This document shows, piece by piece, positions 9,088 to 19,435 of a DNA stretch of 64,000 bases. The notes under the pieces are model-generated. The model was given only the letters and a program-made list of their open reading frames with translations, searched no databases and was not told where the DNA came from. The position numbers and the translations under genes were made by a program. Source of the stretch: Pseudomonas sp. Irchel s3b2 (GTDB lineage: Bacteria; Pseudomonadota; Gammaproteobacteria; Pseudomonadales; Pseudomonadaceae); contig NZ_FYEB01000001.1 of assembly GCF_900187445.1 (NCBI RefSeq), forward strand, positions 124,001 through 188,000, read 5' to 3'. Positions within the stretch are counted from its first letter, which is position 1, and each line of letters begins with the position of its first letter.

Positions 9088-9175
9088 CTGATACGCGCCC
9101 ATCAGGCAGATGGGTAGGCCGCTTGCGGATTGCGCGCTAAGCTGCTGGCTCCTTATTCGAGCGGCGGAGCCGAGC

Positions 9176-10111
9176 ATGTCCGAGTTAATTCTGCATCATT
9201 ACCCGACGTCCCCTTTCGCCGAAAAGGCCCGCTTGCTGCTGGGCTTCAAGGGGCTGTCCTGGCGCTCGGTGAATATCTCGCCAGTGATGCCAAAACCCGA
9301 TTTGACGGCCCTGACCGGCGGTTACCGCAAGACGCCGGTGTTGCAGATTGGTGCTGATGTCTATTGCGACACCGCGTTGATGGCTCGTCGTCTGGAGCAG
9401 GAAAAAGCCTTGCCGGCATTTTTCCCGGAAGGCCAGGAAATGATCACCTCAACCTTCGCGGCATGGGCAGATTCGGTGGTGTTCCAGCATGCGGTCAGCC
9501 TGGTATTCCAGCCGGCATCGGTGGCAGTGCGCTTCGGTAAATTGTCACCGGAAGCGATCAAGGGCTTCCTGGCCGATCGCGCCGGTTTGTTCAGTGGTGG
9601 CAGCGCCACACGGTTGGCGGCCGAGCAGGCTCGGCATCAGTGGCCAACGATCATGGCGCGTCTGGAGCAGCAGCTTCAGCGCGAACAGGGCGACTTCTTG
9701 TTTGGCGAGCCGTCGATTGCCGACTTTGCCTTGGCTCACTCGCTGTGGTTCCTCAAAGCAACGCACGTGACCTCACCGTTGGTGGATGCTTATCCGGCCG
9801 TGTCGGCGTGGTTTGGCCGGGTGATGGGCTTTGGTCATGGCGCATTCAGCGAGATGACTTCTGAGGAGGCGCTTGAGGTCGCGCGCAACGCCACGCCGGC
9901 CGCGTTGCCGGATGAGCAGTTCGAGGAGCCGAACGGGTTCGAGGTTGGCCAGCAGGTGGTGATTGCTGCCACCGATTATGGGGTTGATCCCGTGGCGGGT
10001 GAATTGCTGTTTGCGGGCAGCGAAGAGTTGATTCTGCGTCGTGAAGACGAGCGAGCTGGCGTCGTGCATGTGCACTTTCCGCGGTTTGGATTCCGCATCG
10101 AAGCGTGTTGA
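9176..10111 (+). CDS. Glutathione S-transferase family protein with C-terminal extension
   Basis: A 311-aa protein. The N-terminal thioredoxin-like GST domain starts at MSELILHHYPTSPFAEKAR, with the Ser/Tyr region for glutathione and a TPVLQIG cis-Pro strand. A helical GST C-terminal domain runs to about residue 230. The last 60 or so residues (GFEVGQQVVIAATDYG onwards) are a strand-rich extension beyond the usual 200-230 aa of the family. Start ATG 9176 follows GGAGCCGAGC. The substrate is unknown. Confidence 0.85.
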   Translation: MSELILHHYPTSPFAEKARLLLGFKGLSWRSVNISPVMPKPDLTALTGGYRKTPVLQIGADVYCDTALMARRLEQEKALPAFFPEGQEMITSTFAAWADSVVFQHAVSLVFQPASVAVRFGKLSPEAIKGFLADRAGLFSGGSATRLAAEQARHQWPTIMARLEQQLQREQGDFLFGEPSIADFALAHSLWFLKATHVTSPLVDAYPAVSAWFGRVMGFGHGAFSEMTSEEALEVARNATPAALPDEQFEEPNGFEVGQQVVIAATDYGVDPVAGELLFAGSEELILRREDERAGVVHVHFPRFGFRIEAC

Positions 10112-10117
10112 TCTCTT

Positions 10118-10206
10118 GTAGGAGCGAGGCTTGCCCGCGAAGAACGAAAACACGGTGCAACAGATACACCGCGTTATCGTTCTTCGCGGGCAAGCCTCGC
10201 TCCTAC
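10118..10206. repeat. REPIN-type paired inverted repeat
   Basis: Two perfectly inverted 30-bp arms (10118-10147 and 10177-10206), each with the core GCGAGGCTTGCCCGCGAA, flank a 29-bp loop. They sit between the convergent GST and glutaredoxin genes. This is the REP doublet arrangement common in fluorescens-group genomes. Confidence 0.9.
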
Positions 10207-10229
10207 GGGTTTTGTGTGGGCCGAATGAG

Positions 10230-10580
10230 TTATTCCAGCGCAGCAAGAACCTTGTCGGGGTCATACCCGCGAATCAGCGTCCCGTTCACATCGATCAGCG
10301 GAATCCCGCGTCCTCCCAGCGCCTCGTAGGCTTTACGCGCCAGGGCATCTTTCTCGATATCGAATTCCTTGTACGGAATGCCCTTCTGGTCGAGAAAGCG
10401 TCGGGTCAGCTTGCAGTAGCCGCACCATTCGGTGGCGTAGAGCACGACGTTGGCCTTGGCCTGGGTCTGCTCAGACACCACTTGCGAGGGGTGGAACACC
10501 CGCTCGATCTTGCCCCAGTTCTGGTAAACAACGACCACCAGCAGGATCAGCAGGCATTTCTTCAACACGCCGCCGAGCAT
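10230..10580 (-). CDS. Membrane-anchored glutaredoxin-like protein
   Basis: A 116-aa protein. Residues 5-20 (VLKKCLLILLVVVVYQ) form one N-terminal membrane anchor. Residues 44-116 are a glutaredoxin fold with the redox motif C53-G-Y-C56 in TEWCGYC, the cis-Pro segment GIPLIDVNG and the C-terminal GYDPDKVLAAL. Its start abuts the stop of yejK, so the two are probably cotranscribed. An anchored CGYC protein would reduce disulfides near the inner membrane; which side the domain faces is not certain (the short N-terminus with KK suggests a periplasmic domain). Confidence 0.82.
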   Translation of the reverse strand: MLGGVLKKCLLILLVVVVYQNWGKIERVFHPSQVVSEQTQAKANVVLYATEWCGYCKLTRRFLDQKGIPYKEFDIEKDALARKAYEALGGRGIPLIDVNGTLIRGYDPDKVLAALE

Positions 10581-11584
10581 CAGTTGCGTCGCTTGAGTTG
10601 GTCGGTCAATTGGGTCGGCAGGCCTTTGATAATCAGCGTACCGGCTTCTTCGTCGTATTCGATCTTCGAGCCCAACAAGTGCGCTTCGAAGCTGATGGAC
10701 AAGCCCTCGGCACGGCCGGTGAAGCGGCGGAACTGGTTCAGTGTGCGCTTGTCCGCCGGGATCTCAGGCGACAGGCCGTAGTCTTTATTGCGGATGTGAT
10801 CGTAAAAGGCTTTCGGGCGTTCTTCGTCGATCAGCCCGGACAATTCTTCCAGGCCCATGGGCTCGCCCATTTTTGCCTGGCTGCTGGCGTAATCCACCAG
10901 GGTCTTGGTCTTTTCGCGCGCGGACTCTTCCGGCAGGTCTTCGCTTTCGACGAAGTCACTGAAGGCCTTGAGCAGGGTGCGGGTTTCGCCGGGGCCGTCG
11001 ACGCCTTCCTGGCAGCCGATGAAGTCGCGGAAGTACTCCGAAACCTTTTTGCCGTTCTTGCCTTTAATGAACGAAATGTACTGCTTGGACTGCTTGTTGT
11101 TCTGCCACTCGGAGACGTTGATCCGCGCTGCCAGGTGCAACTGGCCAAGGTCCAGGTGTCGCGAAGGGGTCACGTCCAGCTGATCGGTCACTGCCACGCC
11201 TTCGCTGTGGTGCAGCAGGGCGATGGCCAGGTAATCGGTCATGCCCTGCTGGTAATGCGCGAACAGCACGTGGCCTCCCACAGAGAGGTTCGACTCTTCC
11301 ATCAGCTTTTGCAGATGCTCCACCGCCACCCGGCTGAAGGCCGTGAAATCTTTGCCACCGTCGAAGTATTCCTTCAGCCAGCCGCTGAACGGATGCGCCC
11401 CGGACTCGGCATGGAAGAACCCCCAGGCCTTGCCTTGTTTGGCGTTGTAGCTCTCGTTGAGGTCGGCAAGCATGTTCTCGATGGCGCTGGACTCAGCCAG
11501 TTCGGAATCGCGGGCATGAAGAACTGCGGGTGTGCCGTCGGGTTTTTTGTCGATCAGGTGGACGATGCAATGACGGATCGGCAT
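10580..11584 (-). CDS. yejK: Nucleoid-associated protein YejK (NdpA)
   Basis: A 334-aa protein of the 37-kDa nucleoid-associated family. It starts [17 protein letters not shown], shows [23 protein letters not shown], and contains the [20 protein letters not shown] region, split as [12 protein letters not shown] and VSEYFRDF. Length and order match YejK. It is transcribed away from hupN, so two nucleoid proteins share a 395-bp divergent control region. The family binds the nucleoid; its precise function is poorly known. Confidence 0.93.
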   Translation of the reverse strand: MPIRHCIVHLIDKKPDGTPAVLHARDSELAESSAIENMLADLNESYNAKQGKAWGFFHAESGAHPFSGWLKEYFDGGKDFTAFSRVAVEHLQKLMEESNLSVGGHVLFAHYQQGMTDYLAIALLHHSEGVAVTDQLDVTPSRHLDLGQLHLAARINVSEWQNNKQSKQYISFIKGKNGKKVSEYFRDFIGCQEGVDGPGETRTLLKAFSDFVESEDLPEESAREKTKTLVDYASSQAKMGEPMGLEELSGLIDEERPKAFYDHIRNKDYGLSPEIPADKRTLNQFRRFTGRAEGLSISFEAHLLGSKIEYDEEAGTLIIKGLPTQLTDQLKRRN

Positions 11585-11979
11585 GGGCTTCTCGGCTGAT
11601 TGAGAGAGGAGGGCGTGCTCCCCCGAAAAAGCGCCCAGTGTACCGCAACCACTGGTTTTGGCGTGGTACCAAGGGCAATTCGAAGCTGTCCGACGGCCCT
11701 TATGCAGTTTTTTGCCGATTTAGAGCAATAAAGCTGACCAAATGGGTAGCTAGAGGCGGATATTTCCCCGTCTCTGTGCTAGTTTTGCCCGGTCTTACGC
11801 GAAGTCACTGCGTTAAGCGTGCATTCAGCATTTGTCAGGTCGAACCAAACCCTGATTTCGGTATCTATTACCCCGACTCGTCGTGGTTATGGCCGAGGGT
11901 GCCAGATCCAGAAGATCGGGCTCGATGGCTGACACTGCACTCTGCAATCCATATGAATTTGATAGGGAAGGAACATTAC
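11585..11979. other. Divergent control region between yejK and hupN
   Basis: A 395-bp non-coding interval. The hupN ribosome site GGGAAGGAAC lies just before its ATG. A weak inverted repeat CCAGTG / CACTGG occurs at 11635-11655. I could not pick convincing -35/-10 pairs. The hupN reading frame is open through much of the interval but has no homology-like content, so I read it as leader. Confidence 0.5.
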
Positions 11980-12261
11980 ATGGCTCTTACTAAAGACCAA
12001 CTGATCGCCGACATCGCTGAAGCTATCGACGCGCCAAAAACCACCGCGCGTAACGCTCTGGACCAACTGGGCCAAATCGTTGCCGATCAGCTGGAAAACG
12101 GCGGCGAAATCACCCTGCCAGGTATCGGCAAGCTGAAAGTGACTGAGCGTCCTGCCCGTACCGGCCGCAACCCTTCGACTGGCGCTGCCATCGAAATCGC
12201 TGCCAAGAAAGTGATCAAGCTGGTTGTAGCCAAAGGCCTGACCGACGCTGTCAACAAGTAA
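11980..12261 (+). CDS. hupN: HU-family DNA-binding protein HupN
   Basis: A 93-aa histone-like protein. It has the HU start MALTKDQLIADIAEAI, the GEITLPGIGKLKV beta region and the DNA-binding arm ERPARTGRNPSTG, where the Pro of the RNPxTG motif intercalates into DNA. Start ATG 11980 is preceded by GGGAAGGAAC. Of the Pseudomonas HU paralogues, HupN is the one I associate with this neighbourhood (yejK, rlmF, valS, holC, pepA); this paralogue assignment rests on synteny from memory. A strong terminator follows. Confidence 0.9.
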   Translation: MALTKDQLIADIAEAIDAPKTTARNALDQLGQIVADQLENGGEITLPGIGKLKVTERPARTGRNPSTGAAIEIAAKKVIKLVVAKGLTDAVNK

Positions 12262-12269
12262 GATTTGTT

Positions 12270-12310
12270 AAAAAAACCGTGCTCCGGAGCAATCCGGGCA
12301 CGGTTTTTTT
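12270..12310 (+). terminator. Rho-independent terminator of hupN
   Basis: AAAACCGTGC pairs with GCACGGTTTT across a 15-base loop, itself able to form TCCGG/CCGG. Seven A precede and seven T follow the stem, so it could act in both directions. Confidence 0.92.
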
Positions 12311-12355
12311 GTGTCTGCGATTTGGCGGTGTTCCCGCACATACCGCTAAACCAAT

Positions 12356-12445
12356 TGTGGAAGCGAGCCTGCTCGCGAAGGGGCCATAACATTCAGCATC
12401 AATGTTGAATGTAAGACCGCTTTCGCGAGCAGGCTCGTTCCCACA
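12356..12445. repeat. REPIN-type paired inverted repeat
   Basis: Near-perfect inverted arms with the core GCGAGCCTGCTCGCGAA, bounded by TGTGG and CCACA, around the loop TAACATTCAGCA...ATGTTGAATGTAAG. It sits between the convergent hupN and rlmF. The same loop occurs in the repeat at 26237-26326. Confidence 0.9.
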
Positions 12446-12469
12446 TTTTGATTTGCGTCGGTCAGTTAA

Positions 12470-13492
12470 TCAGCTTTTGCGAACCCAACGTTCGCGCCAG
12501 ACCTGCTGTTCGTTTTTAGTCTGGAAGGTCCAGGCGACAAATCGGCTTTGCTTCTGCCCTTGGGACATTTCCACAACCTGGCTTTCCAATACGCCGGCCT
12601 TTTTCAGCGCCGTCTGGATCGCAGGCAGGTTCGAGGCTTTCGAGACCAGGGTGCTGAACCAAAGCACTTTGTGTTGGAAATGCGCACTCTCGGCGATCAA
12701 TTGCGTCACAAACCGCGCTTCGCCACCTTCACACCACAGTTCGGCGGACTGGCCGCCGAAGTTCAGCACCGGCAGTTTGCGTTTCGGGTCGGCGCGGCCC
12801 AGTGCGCGCCATTTACGCTCACTGCCCCGGGTAGCCTCATCCATCGAGGCGTGGAACGGCGGGTTGCACATGGTCAGGTCAAAGCGTTCGCCGGGTTCGA
12901 GCAGGCCCAGCAGAATATGCTTGGGATTGCTTTGCTGGCGCAGCTGGATGGCTTTGTTCAGCCCGTTGGACTGCACAATGGCTTTGGCGGCGGCCACGGC
13001 CGTCGGATCGATTTCCGAGCCAAGGAAGTGCCAGCGGTAGTCGCTGTAGCCGATCAATGGATAGACGCAGTTGGCGCCCATGCCGATATCGAGCACCTTG
13101 ACCGGCGCACCGCGAGGAATCTCGCCGTCGTTGACGCTGGCCAGCAGGTCGGCCAAAAAGTGCACGTAGTCGGCGCGGCCCGGAACGGGTGGGCACAGGT
13201 AATCGGCCGGGATGTCCCAATGGGCAATGCCGTAGAACGACTTGAGCAGCGCCCGGTTGAACACCCGCACCGCGTCCGGGCTGGCGAAGTCGATGCTTTC
13301 CTTGCCATACGGGTTGATGATCACGAACTTCGCCAGTTCCGGCGTGCTCTTGATCAGCGCCGGGAAGTCGTAACGACCCTGATGGCGATTGCGCGGGTGC
13401 AGGCTGGCCTTCTCGCGGGGCTCCACGGCTTTGGCCGGGGTAGCGGAATCAGGCTTCTTGCGCGCAGGTCTTGGTGTGCGGGGGGCGTTCAT
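12470..13492 (-). CDS. rlmF: 23S rRNA (adenine(1618)-N(6))-methyltransferase RlmF
   Basis: A 340-aa enzyme that would methylate N6 of A1618 in 23S rRNA using S-adenosylmethionine. Seen: a basic, Pro/Ala-rich N-terminal tail, [13 protein letters not shown], the SAM-binding loop [16 protein letters not shown], and the N6-amino-methyltransferase motif NPPF in [14 protein letters not shown] chose ATG 13492 ([13 protein letters not shown]); an in-frame start 54 bp upstream adds residues with no visible conservation. It is transcribed alone, between a REPIN and the valS terminator. Confidence 0.92.
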   Translation of the reverse strand: MNAPRTPRPARKKPDSATPAKAVEPREKASLHPRNRHQGRYDFPALIKSTPELAKFVIINPYGKESIDFASPDAVRVFNRALLKSFYGIAHWDIPADYLCPPVPGRADYVHFLADLLASVNDGEIPRGAPVKVLDIGMGANCVYPLIGYSDYRWHFLGSEIDPTAVAAAKAIVQSNGLNKAIQLRQQSNPKHILLGLLEPGERFDLTMCNPPFHASMDEATRGSERKWRALGRADPKRKLPVLNFGGQSAELWCEGGEARFVTQLIAESAHFQHKVLWFSTLVSKASNLPAIQTALKKAGVLESQVVEMSQGQKQSRFVAWTFQTKNEQQVWRERWVRKS

Positions 13493-13605
13493 GGGCGTTG
13501 TCGATTCGGGTATGGCTAAAAGTGGCGAGTATTGTCCCACAGACAATGGCAGCGCGGGGGATCCTCGCTCCTACAGAAAGGGGGGGGCTGGTGTTTTGCG
13601 GGCAT

Positions 13606-13636
13606 AAAAAAGGGAGGCCATCTGGCCTCCCTTTTT
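13606..13636 (-). terminator. Terminator after valS
   Basis: AGGGAGGCCA / TGGCCTCCCT with a 2-base loop, flanked by A and T runs. It lies 16 bp beyond the valS stop and is symmetric, so it may also end transcription arriving from the other strand. Confidence 0.9.
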
Positions 13637-13651
13637 CATTGCGACTTGCCG

Positions 13652-16498
13652 TTACAAGCTGGCAATTCGCGCATGCTGCTCGGCCAGCTTGCCCAAAGCC
13701 TGTTCAGCTTCGGCCAGTTTGGCGCGTTCCTTCTCGATGACTTCGGCCGGGGCCTTATCAACGAAACCGGCGTTGGACAACTTGCCGCCCACCCGCTGGA
13801 CTTCGCCCTGCAGACGCAGAATTTCCTTGTCCAGACGAGCCAGTTCGGCGTCCTTGTCGATCAGGCCGGCCATCGGCACCAGCACTTCCATCTCGCCGAC
13901 CAGTGCGGTGGCGGACAGCGGTGCTTCTTCGCCGGCCTTCAACACAGTGATCGATTCCAGACGCGCCAGCTTCTTCAGCAGGGCTTCGTTCTCGGTGAGG
14001 CGGCGCTGATCTTCGGCGCTGACGTTTTTCAGGAACAGGTTCAGCGGCTTGCCCGGACCGATGTTCATTTCGCCACGGATGTTACGCGTGCCGAGCATCA
14101 GGCCCTTGAGCCATTCGATGTCGTCTTCGGCGGCCTGATCGATGCGCGCCTCATTGGCCACTGGCCAAGGTTGCAGCATGATCGTCTTGCCTTCGATACC
14201 GGCCAGCGGCGCGACGCGCTGCCAGATTTCTTCGGTGATGAACGGCATGAACGGGTGCGCCAGACGCAGCGCGACTTCCAGCACTCGAACCAACGTGCGA
14301 CGGGTGCCGCGCTGACGTTCGACCGGTGCATTTTCGTCCCACAGCACAGGCTTGGACAGTTCCAGGTACCAGTCGCAATACTGGTTCCAGATGAACTCGT
14401 ACAAGGCTTGTGCGGCCAGGTCGAAACGGAACTGATCGAGCTGACGGGTCACTTCGGCTTCGGTGCGTTGCAGTTGCGAAATGATCCAGCGATCTGCCAG
14501 GGACAGCTCGTAGGCTTCGCCGTTCTGACCGCAGTCTTCGCCCTTGTCCAGCACATAGCGCGCGGCGTTCCAGATCTTGTTGCAGAAGTTGCGATAGCCT
14601 TCGACGCGGCCCATGTCGAACTTGATGTCACGACCGGTCGATGCCAGCGAACAGAACGTGAAGCGCAGGGCATCGGTGCCGTAGCTGGCGATGCCGTCGG
14701 CGAATTCGTCGCGGGTCTGCTTCTCGATTTTCTTCGCCAGTTTCGGCTGCATCATGCCGGAGGTGCGTTTCTGCACCAGCTCTTCCAGCTCGATGCCGTC
14801 GATGATGTCCAGTGGGTCCAGGACGTTGCCCTTGGATTTGGACATCTTCTGGCCTTGGCCATCACGCACCAGACCGTGCACATAAACAGTCTTGAACGGA
14901 ACCTGCGGCGTGCCGTCTTCGTTTTTCACCAAGTGCATGGTGAGCATGATCATCCGGGCAACCCAGAAGAAAATGATGTCGAAACCGGTCACCAGTACAT
15001 CGGTGGAGTGGAATTTCTTCAGGAATTCGGTCTGCTCCGGCCAGCCGAGCGTAGAGAAAGTCCACAGGCCCGAACTGAACCAGGTATCCAGAACGTCGTT
15101 GTCCTGTTGCAGCGCAACGTCCGGGCCGAGGTTGTTCTTGGCCCGTACTTCGGCTTCGTCGCGACCGACATAGACCTTGCCCGACTCGTCGTACCAGGCC
15201 GGAATCCGGTGGCCCCACCACAGCTGACGGCTGATGCACCAATCCTGGATGTCACGCATCCACGAGAAGTACATGTTTTCGTATTGCTTTGGCACGAACT
15301 GAATGCGGCCGTCTTCAACCGCAGCGATGGCAGGCTCGGCCAATGGCTTGGTGGAAACGTACCACTGGTCGGTCAACCACGGCTCGATGATGGTGCCGGA
15401 GCGGTCGCCTTTCGGCACTTTCAGGGCATGATCGTCGACGCTGACCAGCAGGCCGGCGGCTTCGAATGCAGCCACGATCTGTTTGCGCGCTTCGAAGCGG
15501 TCGAGGCCGGCGTATTCGGCCGGGAGTTTGCCGTCGACTTCGGTGTTCAGCGTGCCGTCCAGGTTGAACACCTGGGCTGCGGGCAGAACATTGGCGTTCT
15601 TGTCGAAGATGTTCAGCAGTGGCAGGTTGTGGCGCTTGCCGACTTCGTAGTCGTTGAAATCGTGGGCCGGGGTGATTTTCACGCAACCGGTGCCGAATTC
15701 AGGATCGCAGTAATCGTCGGCAATGATCGGGATGCGGCGGCCAACCAGTGGCAGCTCGACAAATTTGCCGATCAGGGCTTTGTAGCGTTCATCGTTCGGG
15801 TTAACGGCCACGGCGGCGTCGCCGAGCATGGTTTCCGGGCGAGTGGTCGCGACGATCAGGTAATCGTTGCCTTCAGCGGTTTTGGCGCCATCGGCCAGCG
15901 GGTACTTCAGGTTCCACAGGAAACCTTTCTCGTCGTGGTTTTCCACTTCGAGGTCGGAAATCGCCGTGTGCAGTTTGGTGTCCCAGTTGACCAGACGCTT
16001 GCCGCGATAGATCAGGCCGTCTTCGTGCAGGCGCACGAACGCTTCTTTAACCGCTTCCGAGAGGCCGTCGTCCATGGTGAAGCGCTCACGGCTCCAGTCC
16101 ACGGACGAGCCGAGGCGGCGGATCTGACGGCTGATGTTGCCGCCGGACTGATCCTTCCATTCCCAGACTTTCTCGAGGAATTTTTCGCGGCCCAGATCAT
16201 GGCGATTCTGGCCTTGGGCTTCGAGTTGACGCTCCACCAGCATTTGCGTGGCGATACCGGCGTGGTCGGTACCCGGCTGCCACAGGGTGTTGCGACCCTG
16301 CATGCGGCGGAAACGGATCAGGGCGTCCATAATCGCGTTGTTGAAGCCGTGACCCATGTGCAGGCTGCCGGTGACGTTCGGCGGCGGGATCATGATGGTG
16401 TAGGACTCGCCCGCGCCTTGCGGGGCGAAGTAGTTCTCGGACTCCCAGGTGTTGTACCAGGAAGTTTCAATGGCGTGCGGCTGGTAGGTCTTATCCAT
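13652..16498 (-). CDS. valS: Valyl-tRNA synthetase
   Basis: A 948-aa class I synthetase charging tRNA-Val. The HIGH motif appears as HMGH at 47-50, after PPPNVTGSL, and [12 protein letters not shown] lies near residue 551. The CP1 editing insertion, the tRNA-binding helical domain and the C-terminal coiled-coil arm (rich in Glu, Lys and Leu, ending [12 protein letters not shown]) are all present. Length is normal. It is the last gene of the pepA-holC-hypothetical-valS block, with a 266-bp gap upstream holding a REP-type repeat. Confidence 0.97.
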   Translation of the reverse strand: MDKTYQPHAIETSWYNTWESENYFAPQGAGESYTIMIPPPNVTGSLHMGHGFNNAIMDALIRFRRMQGRNTLWQPGTDHAGIATQMLVERQLEAQGQNRHDLGREKFLEKVWEWKDQSGGNISRQIRRLGSSVDWSRERFTMDDGLSEAVKEAFVRLHEDGLIYRGKRLVNWDTKLHTAISDLEVENHDEKGFLWNLKYPLADGAKTAEGNDYLIVATTRPETMLGDAAVAVNPNDERYKALIGKFVELPLVGRRIPIIADDYCDPEFGTGCVKITPAHDFNDYEVGKRHNLPLLNIFDKNANVLPAAQVFNLDGTLNTEVDGKLPAEYAGLDRFEARKQIVAAFEAAGLLVSVDDHALKVPKGDRSGTIIEPWLTDQWYVSTKPLAEPAIAAVEDGRIQFVPKQYENMYFSWMRDIQDWCISRQLWWGHRIPAWYDESGKVYVGRDEAEVRAKNNLGPDVALQQDNDVLDTWFSSGLWTFSTLGWPEQTEFLKKFHSTDVLVTGFDIIFFWVARMIMLTMHLVKNEDGTPQVPFKTVYVHGLVRDGQGQKMSKSKGNVLDPLDIIDGIELEELVQKRTSGMMQPKLAKKIEKQTRDEFADGIASYGTDALRFTFCSLASTGRDIKFDMGRVEGYRNFCNKIWNAARYVLDKGEDCGQNGEAYELSLADRWIISQLQRTEAEVTRQLDQFRFDLAAQALYEFIWNQYCDWYLELSKPVLWDENAPVERQRGTRRTLVRVLEVALRLAHPFMPFITEEIWQRVAPLAGIEGKTIMLQPWPVANEARIDQAAEDDIEWLKGLMLGTRNIRGEMNIGPGKPLNLFLKNVSAEDQRRLTENEALLKKLARLESITVLKAGEEAPLSATALVGEMEVLVPMAGLIDKDAELARLDKEILRLQGEVQRVGGKLSNAGFVDKAPAEVIEKERAKLAEAEQALGKLAEQHARIASL

Positions 16499-16611
16499 GC
16501 GCGGCGGGACCCTATTGGCATTTATTCAGGAAAAGCCGGCAAGTATAGCGGGGCGTGGGGCGTAGGGCGAGCAGGTGCGGACAGGGCGCAGATCAAAGTG
16601 TGGAATGGACC

Positions 16612-16744
16612 TGTGGCGAGGGAGCTTGCTCCCGCTGGGGCGCGAAGCGGCCCCGACATCAGCAAGTCAGGTGTGTCAGGTACTCCGCGTGTGCAGGCTT
16701 TGCGGCTGCTTCGCAACCGAGCGGGAGCAAGCTCCCTCGCCACA
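16612..16744. repeat. REP-type paired inverted repeat upstream of valS
   Basis: Arms at 16612-16635 and 16721-16744 are perfect inverted copies (core GCGAGGGAGCTTGCTCCCGC), bounded by TGTGG and CCACA. The 85-bp loop is longer than in the other doublets and includes a further GGGGC...GCCCC stem. Confidence 0.88.
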
Positions 16745-16764
16745 GAAGCCCGCTCGACTCAGTG

Positions 16765-17154
16765 TTATTCGTACTGGCTCAACAACCGTTCCATCCGCGC
16801 ATCCAGCCGGCGTTTGATTTCGGTTTCGATGTGCGGGGCGAAGTCGTCGATCACGTCTTGCATGATCAATAGCGCGGCGGCCCGCAGTTCGCTGTCCAGG
16901 TGCAGCAGGGCGTCGGGGCCTTTGCTGGCGGCAGGCGACGGTTGCGCGGCTGGGGCGGGTGGCGGTGTTGTTTCGACCGGCTGCGGCGCACTGCCGACCG
17001 TGTCGAACAGCATGGGGATCTGTTCCTGATCACCTTCAATGACCGTGTCGGTCAGCAAGGGCGGTTGCAGGTTGTCATCGCCGAGCAGTTGGCGGATCGA
17101 CTCGAGGTCATCCAGCAGATGCGCGGAATTTTGCTGCGGTTTTGGAGTGTCCAT
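16765..17154 (-). CDS. Conserved hypothetical protein between holC and valS
   Basis: A 129-aa protein I do not recognise by function. Residues 1-50 are acidic with LLDDLESIRQLLGDD. Residues about 55-80 are a Pro/Ala-rich linker (VETTPPPAPAAQPSPAAS). The C-terminal third (DSELRAAALLIMQDVIDDF, ETEIKRRLDARMERLLSQYE) is helical and amphipathic, suggesting a protein-interaction helix. It starts 8 bp after the holC stop, so it is cotranscribed. A link to the clamp loader is only a guess from position. Confidence 0.8.
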   Translation of the reverse strand: MDTPKPQQNSAHLLDDLESIRQLLGDDNLQPPLLTDTVIEGDQEQIPMLFDTVGSAPQPVETTPPPAPAAQPSPAASKGPDALLHLDSELRAAALLIMQDVIDDFAPHIETEIKRRLDARMERLLSQYE

Positions 17155-17162
17155 CGGAATGC

Positions 17163-17591
17163 TCAGAGTCGCTGTAAACGGTGATCTTGCAGAGGATAGC
17201 CCTGTTCGCGGTAGAAACGGAAACTCTCCCGCGCAGCCGAACGAATCGTCGGATCTTCCACCACCACTTCCGCCACGCGGGCGAACTGTTTGGCAAATAC
17301 CGGGACTTTCAGGTCGAGATTGACCAGCAGATCCTGATGCTGACCGCAGTCATCGCCAAGACCCAGGACAATCAAACCCTCCGGCTCGCTTTCAGCGGGA
17401 CCGTGGGGCACGAAGCTTTCGCCCTTGAAAGCCCACAAACGCGCATCGAGGTCATCACGCTGGGCGGCATCGCCGCAGTGCAGGTAGATGCTGTGGCCCA
17501 TGCGCCAGGCTTTTTCGGTGAGCTTGCAGGCGAAATCCAGCCGTGCCGAAGGATCGGCGCTGGGCAGGATATAGAAGTCGACTTTGGTCAT
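17163..17591 (-). CDS. holC: DNA polymerase III chi subunit
   Basis: A 142-aa subunit of the clamp-loader complex. It starts MTKVDFYILPSADPSARLDFACKLTEKAW and has HCGDAAQRDDLDARLWAF and FVPHGPAE, typical of HolC. Chi links the clamp loader to single-stranded DNA-binding protein. The ATG at 17591 is preferred over an in-frame start 45 bp upstream that would lie inside a strong hairpin. It is located between pepA and valS, as in other gamma-proteobacteria. Confidence 0.93.
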   Translation of the reverse strand: MTKVDFYILPSADPSARLDFACKLTEKAWRMGHSIYLHCGDAAQRDDLDARLWAFKGESFVPHGPAESEPEGLIVLGLGDDCGQHQDLLVNLDLKVPVFAKQFARVAEVVVEDPTIRSAARESFRFYREQGYPLQDHRLQRL

Positions 17592-17606
17592 TGCGGTTCC
17601 TGATAT

Positions 17607-17640
17607 CTGAATGGCGTCATCCGCAGATGACGCCATTCAG
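17607..17640 (-). promoter_or_regulatory. Perfect hairpin between pepA and holC
   Basis: A 14-bp perfect stem (CTGAATGGCGTCAT / ATGACGCCATTCAG) with a 6-base loop fills most of the 60-bp pepA-holC gap. No T run follows on the transcribed strand, so it is more likely an RNA stability or processing element than a terminator. It ends 16 bp before the holC ATG and could affect its translation. Confidence 0.65.
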
Positions 17641-17651
17641 GATCTTCAGTT

Positions 17652-19157
<1,506 letters not shown>

Positions 19158-19435
19158 TTAATGGTCAAAGTGCGCAACGCGCAGAAGGCTTGCTTAATAA
19201 GTAGAAAGACGCAGGTAGCAGTGCCAGCGACAAAGGCGGCAGTTTGAACCTCGCCGGCTGCGCCTGACAACCCTCGGTTGTGCGAACTTCAGCGGTTCAG
19301 GCGCCTGCTTGAGCATGCGCAGTGACAGGCGCACCCAATCACAGGATAATGCGCCTCTTTTTCGGCGGCTCTGCCCTGCGGGCCGACTGATACGTTTGTT
19401 TGGCCGCTTAGCCTGACAACCCTGGAGTGTCTGGT

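Noticed and set aside
13557..13580. Short GATCCTCGCTCCTACAG stretch upstream of rlmF
   Set aside because: It resembles the tip of a REP arm but has no partner and is too short to call a repeat.
13532..17029. Very long open frame (over 1100 codons) on the plus strand opposite valS
   Set aside because: It is antisense to valS, which has complete synthetase motifs. The composition (runs of Gln, His, Val, Phe) is what GC-rich antisense frames produce; there is no ribosome site or domain.
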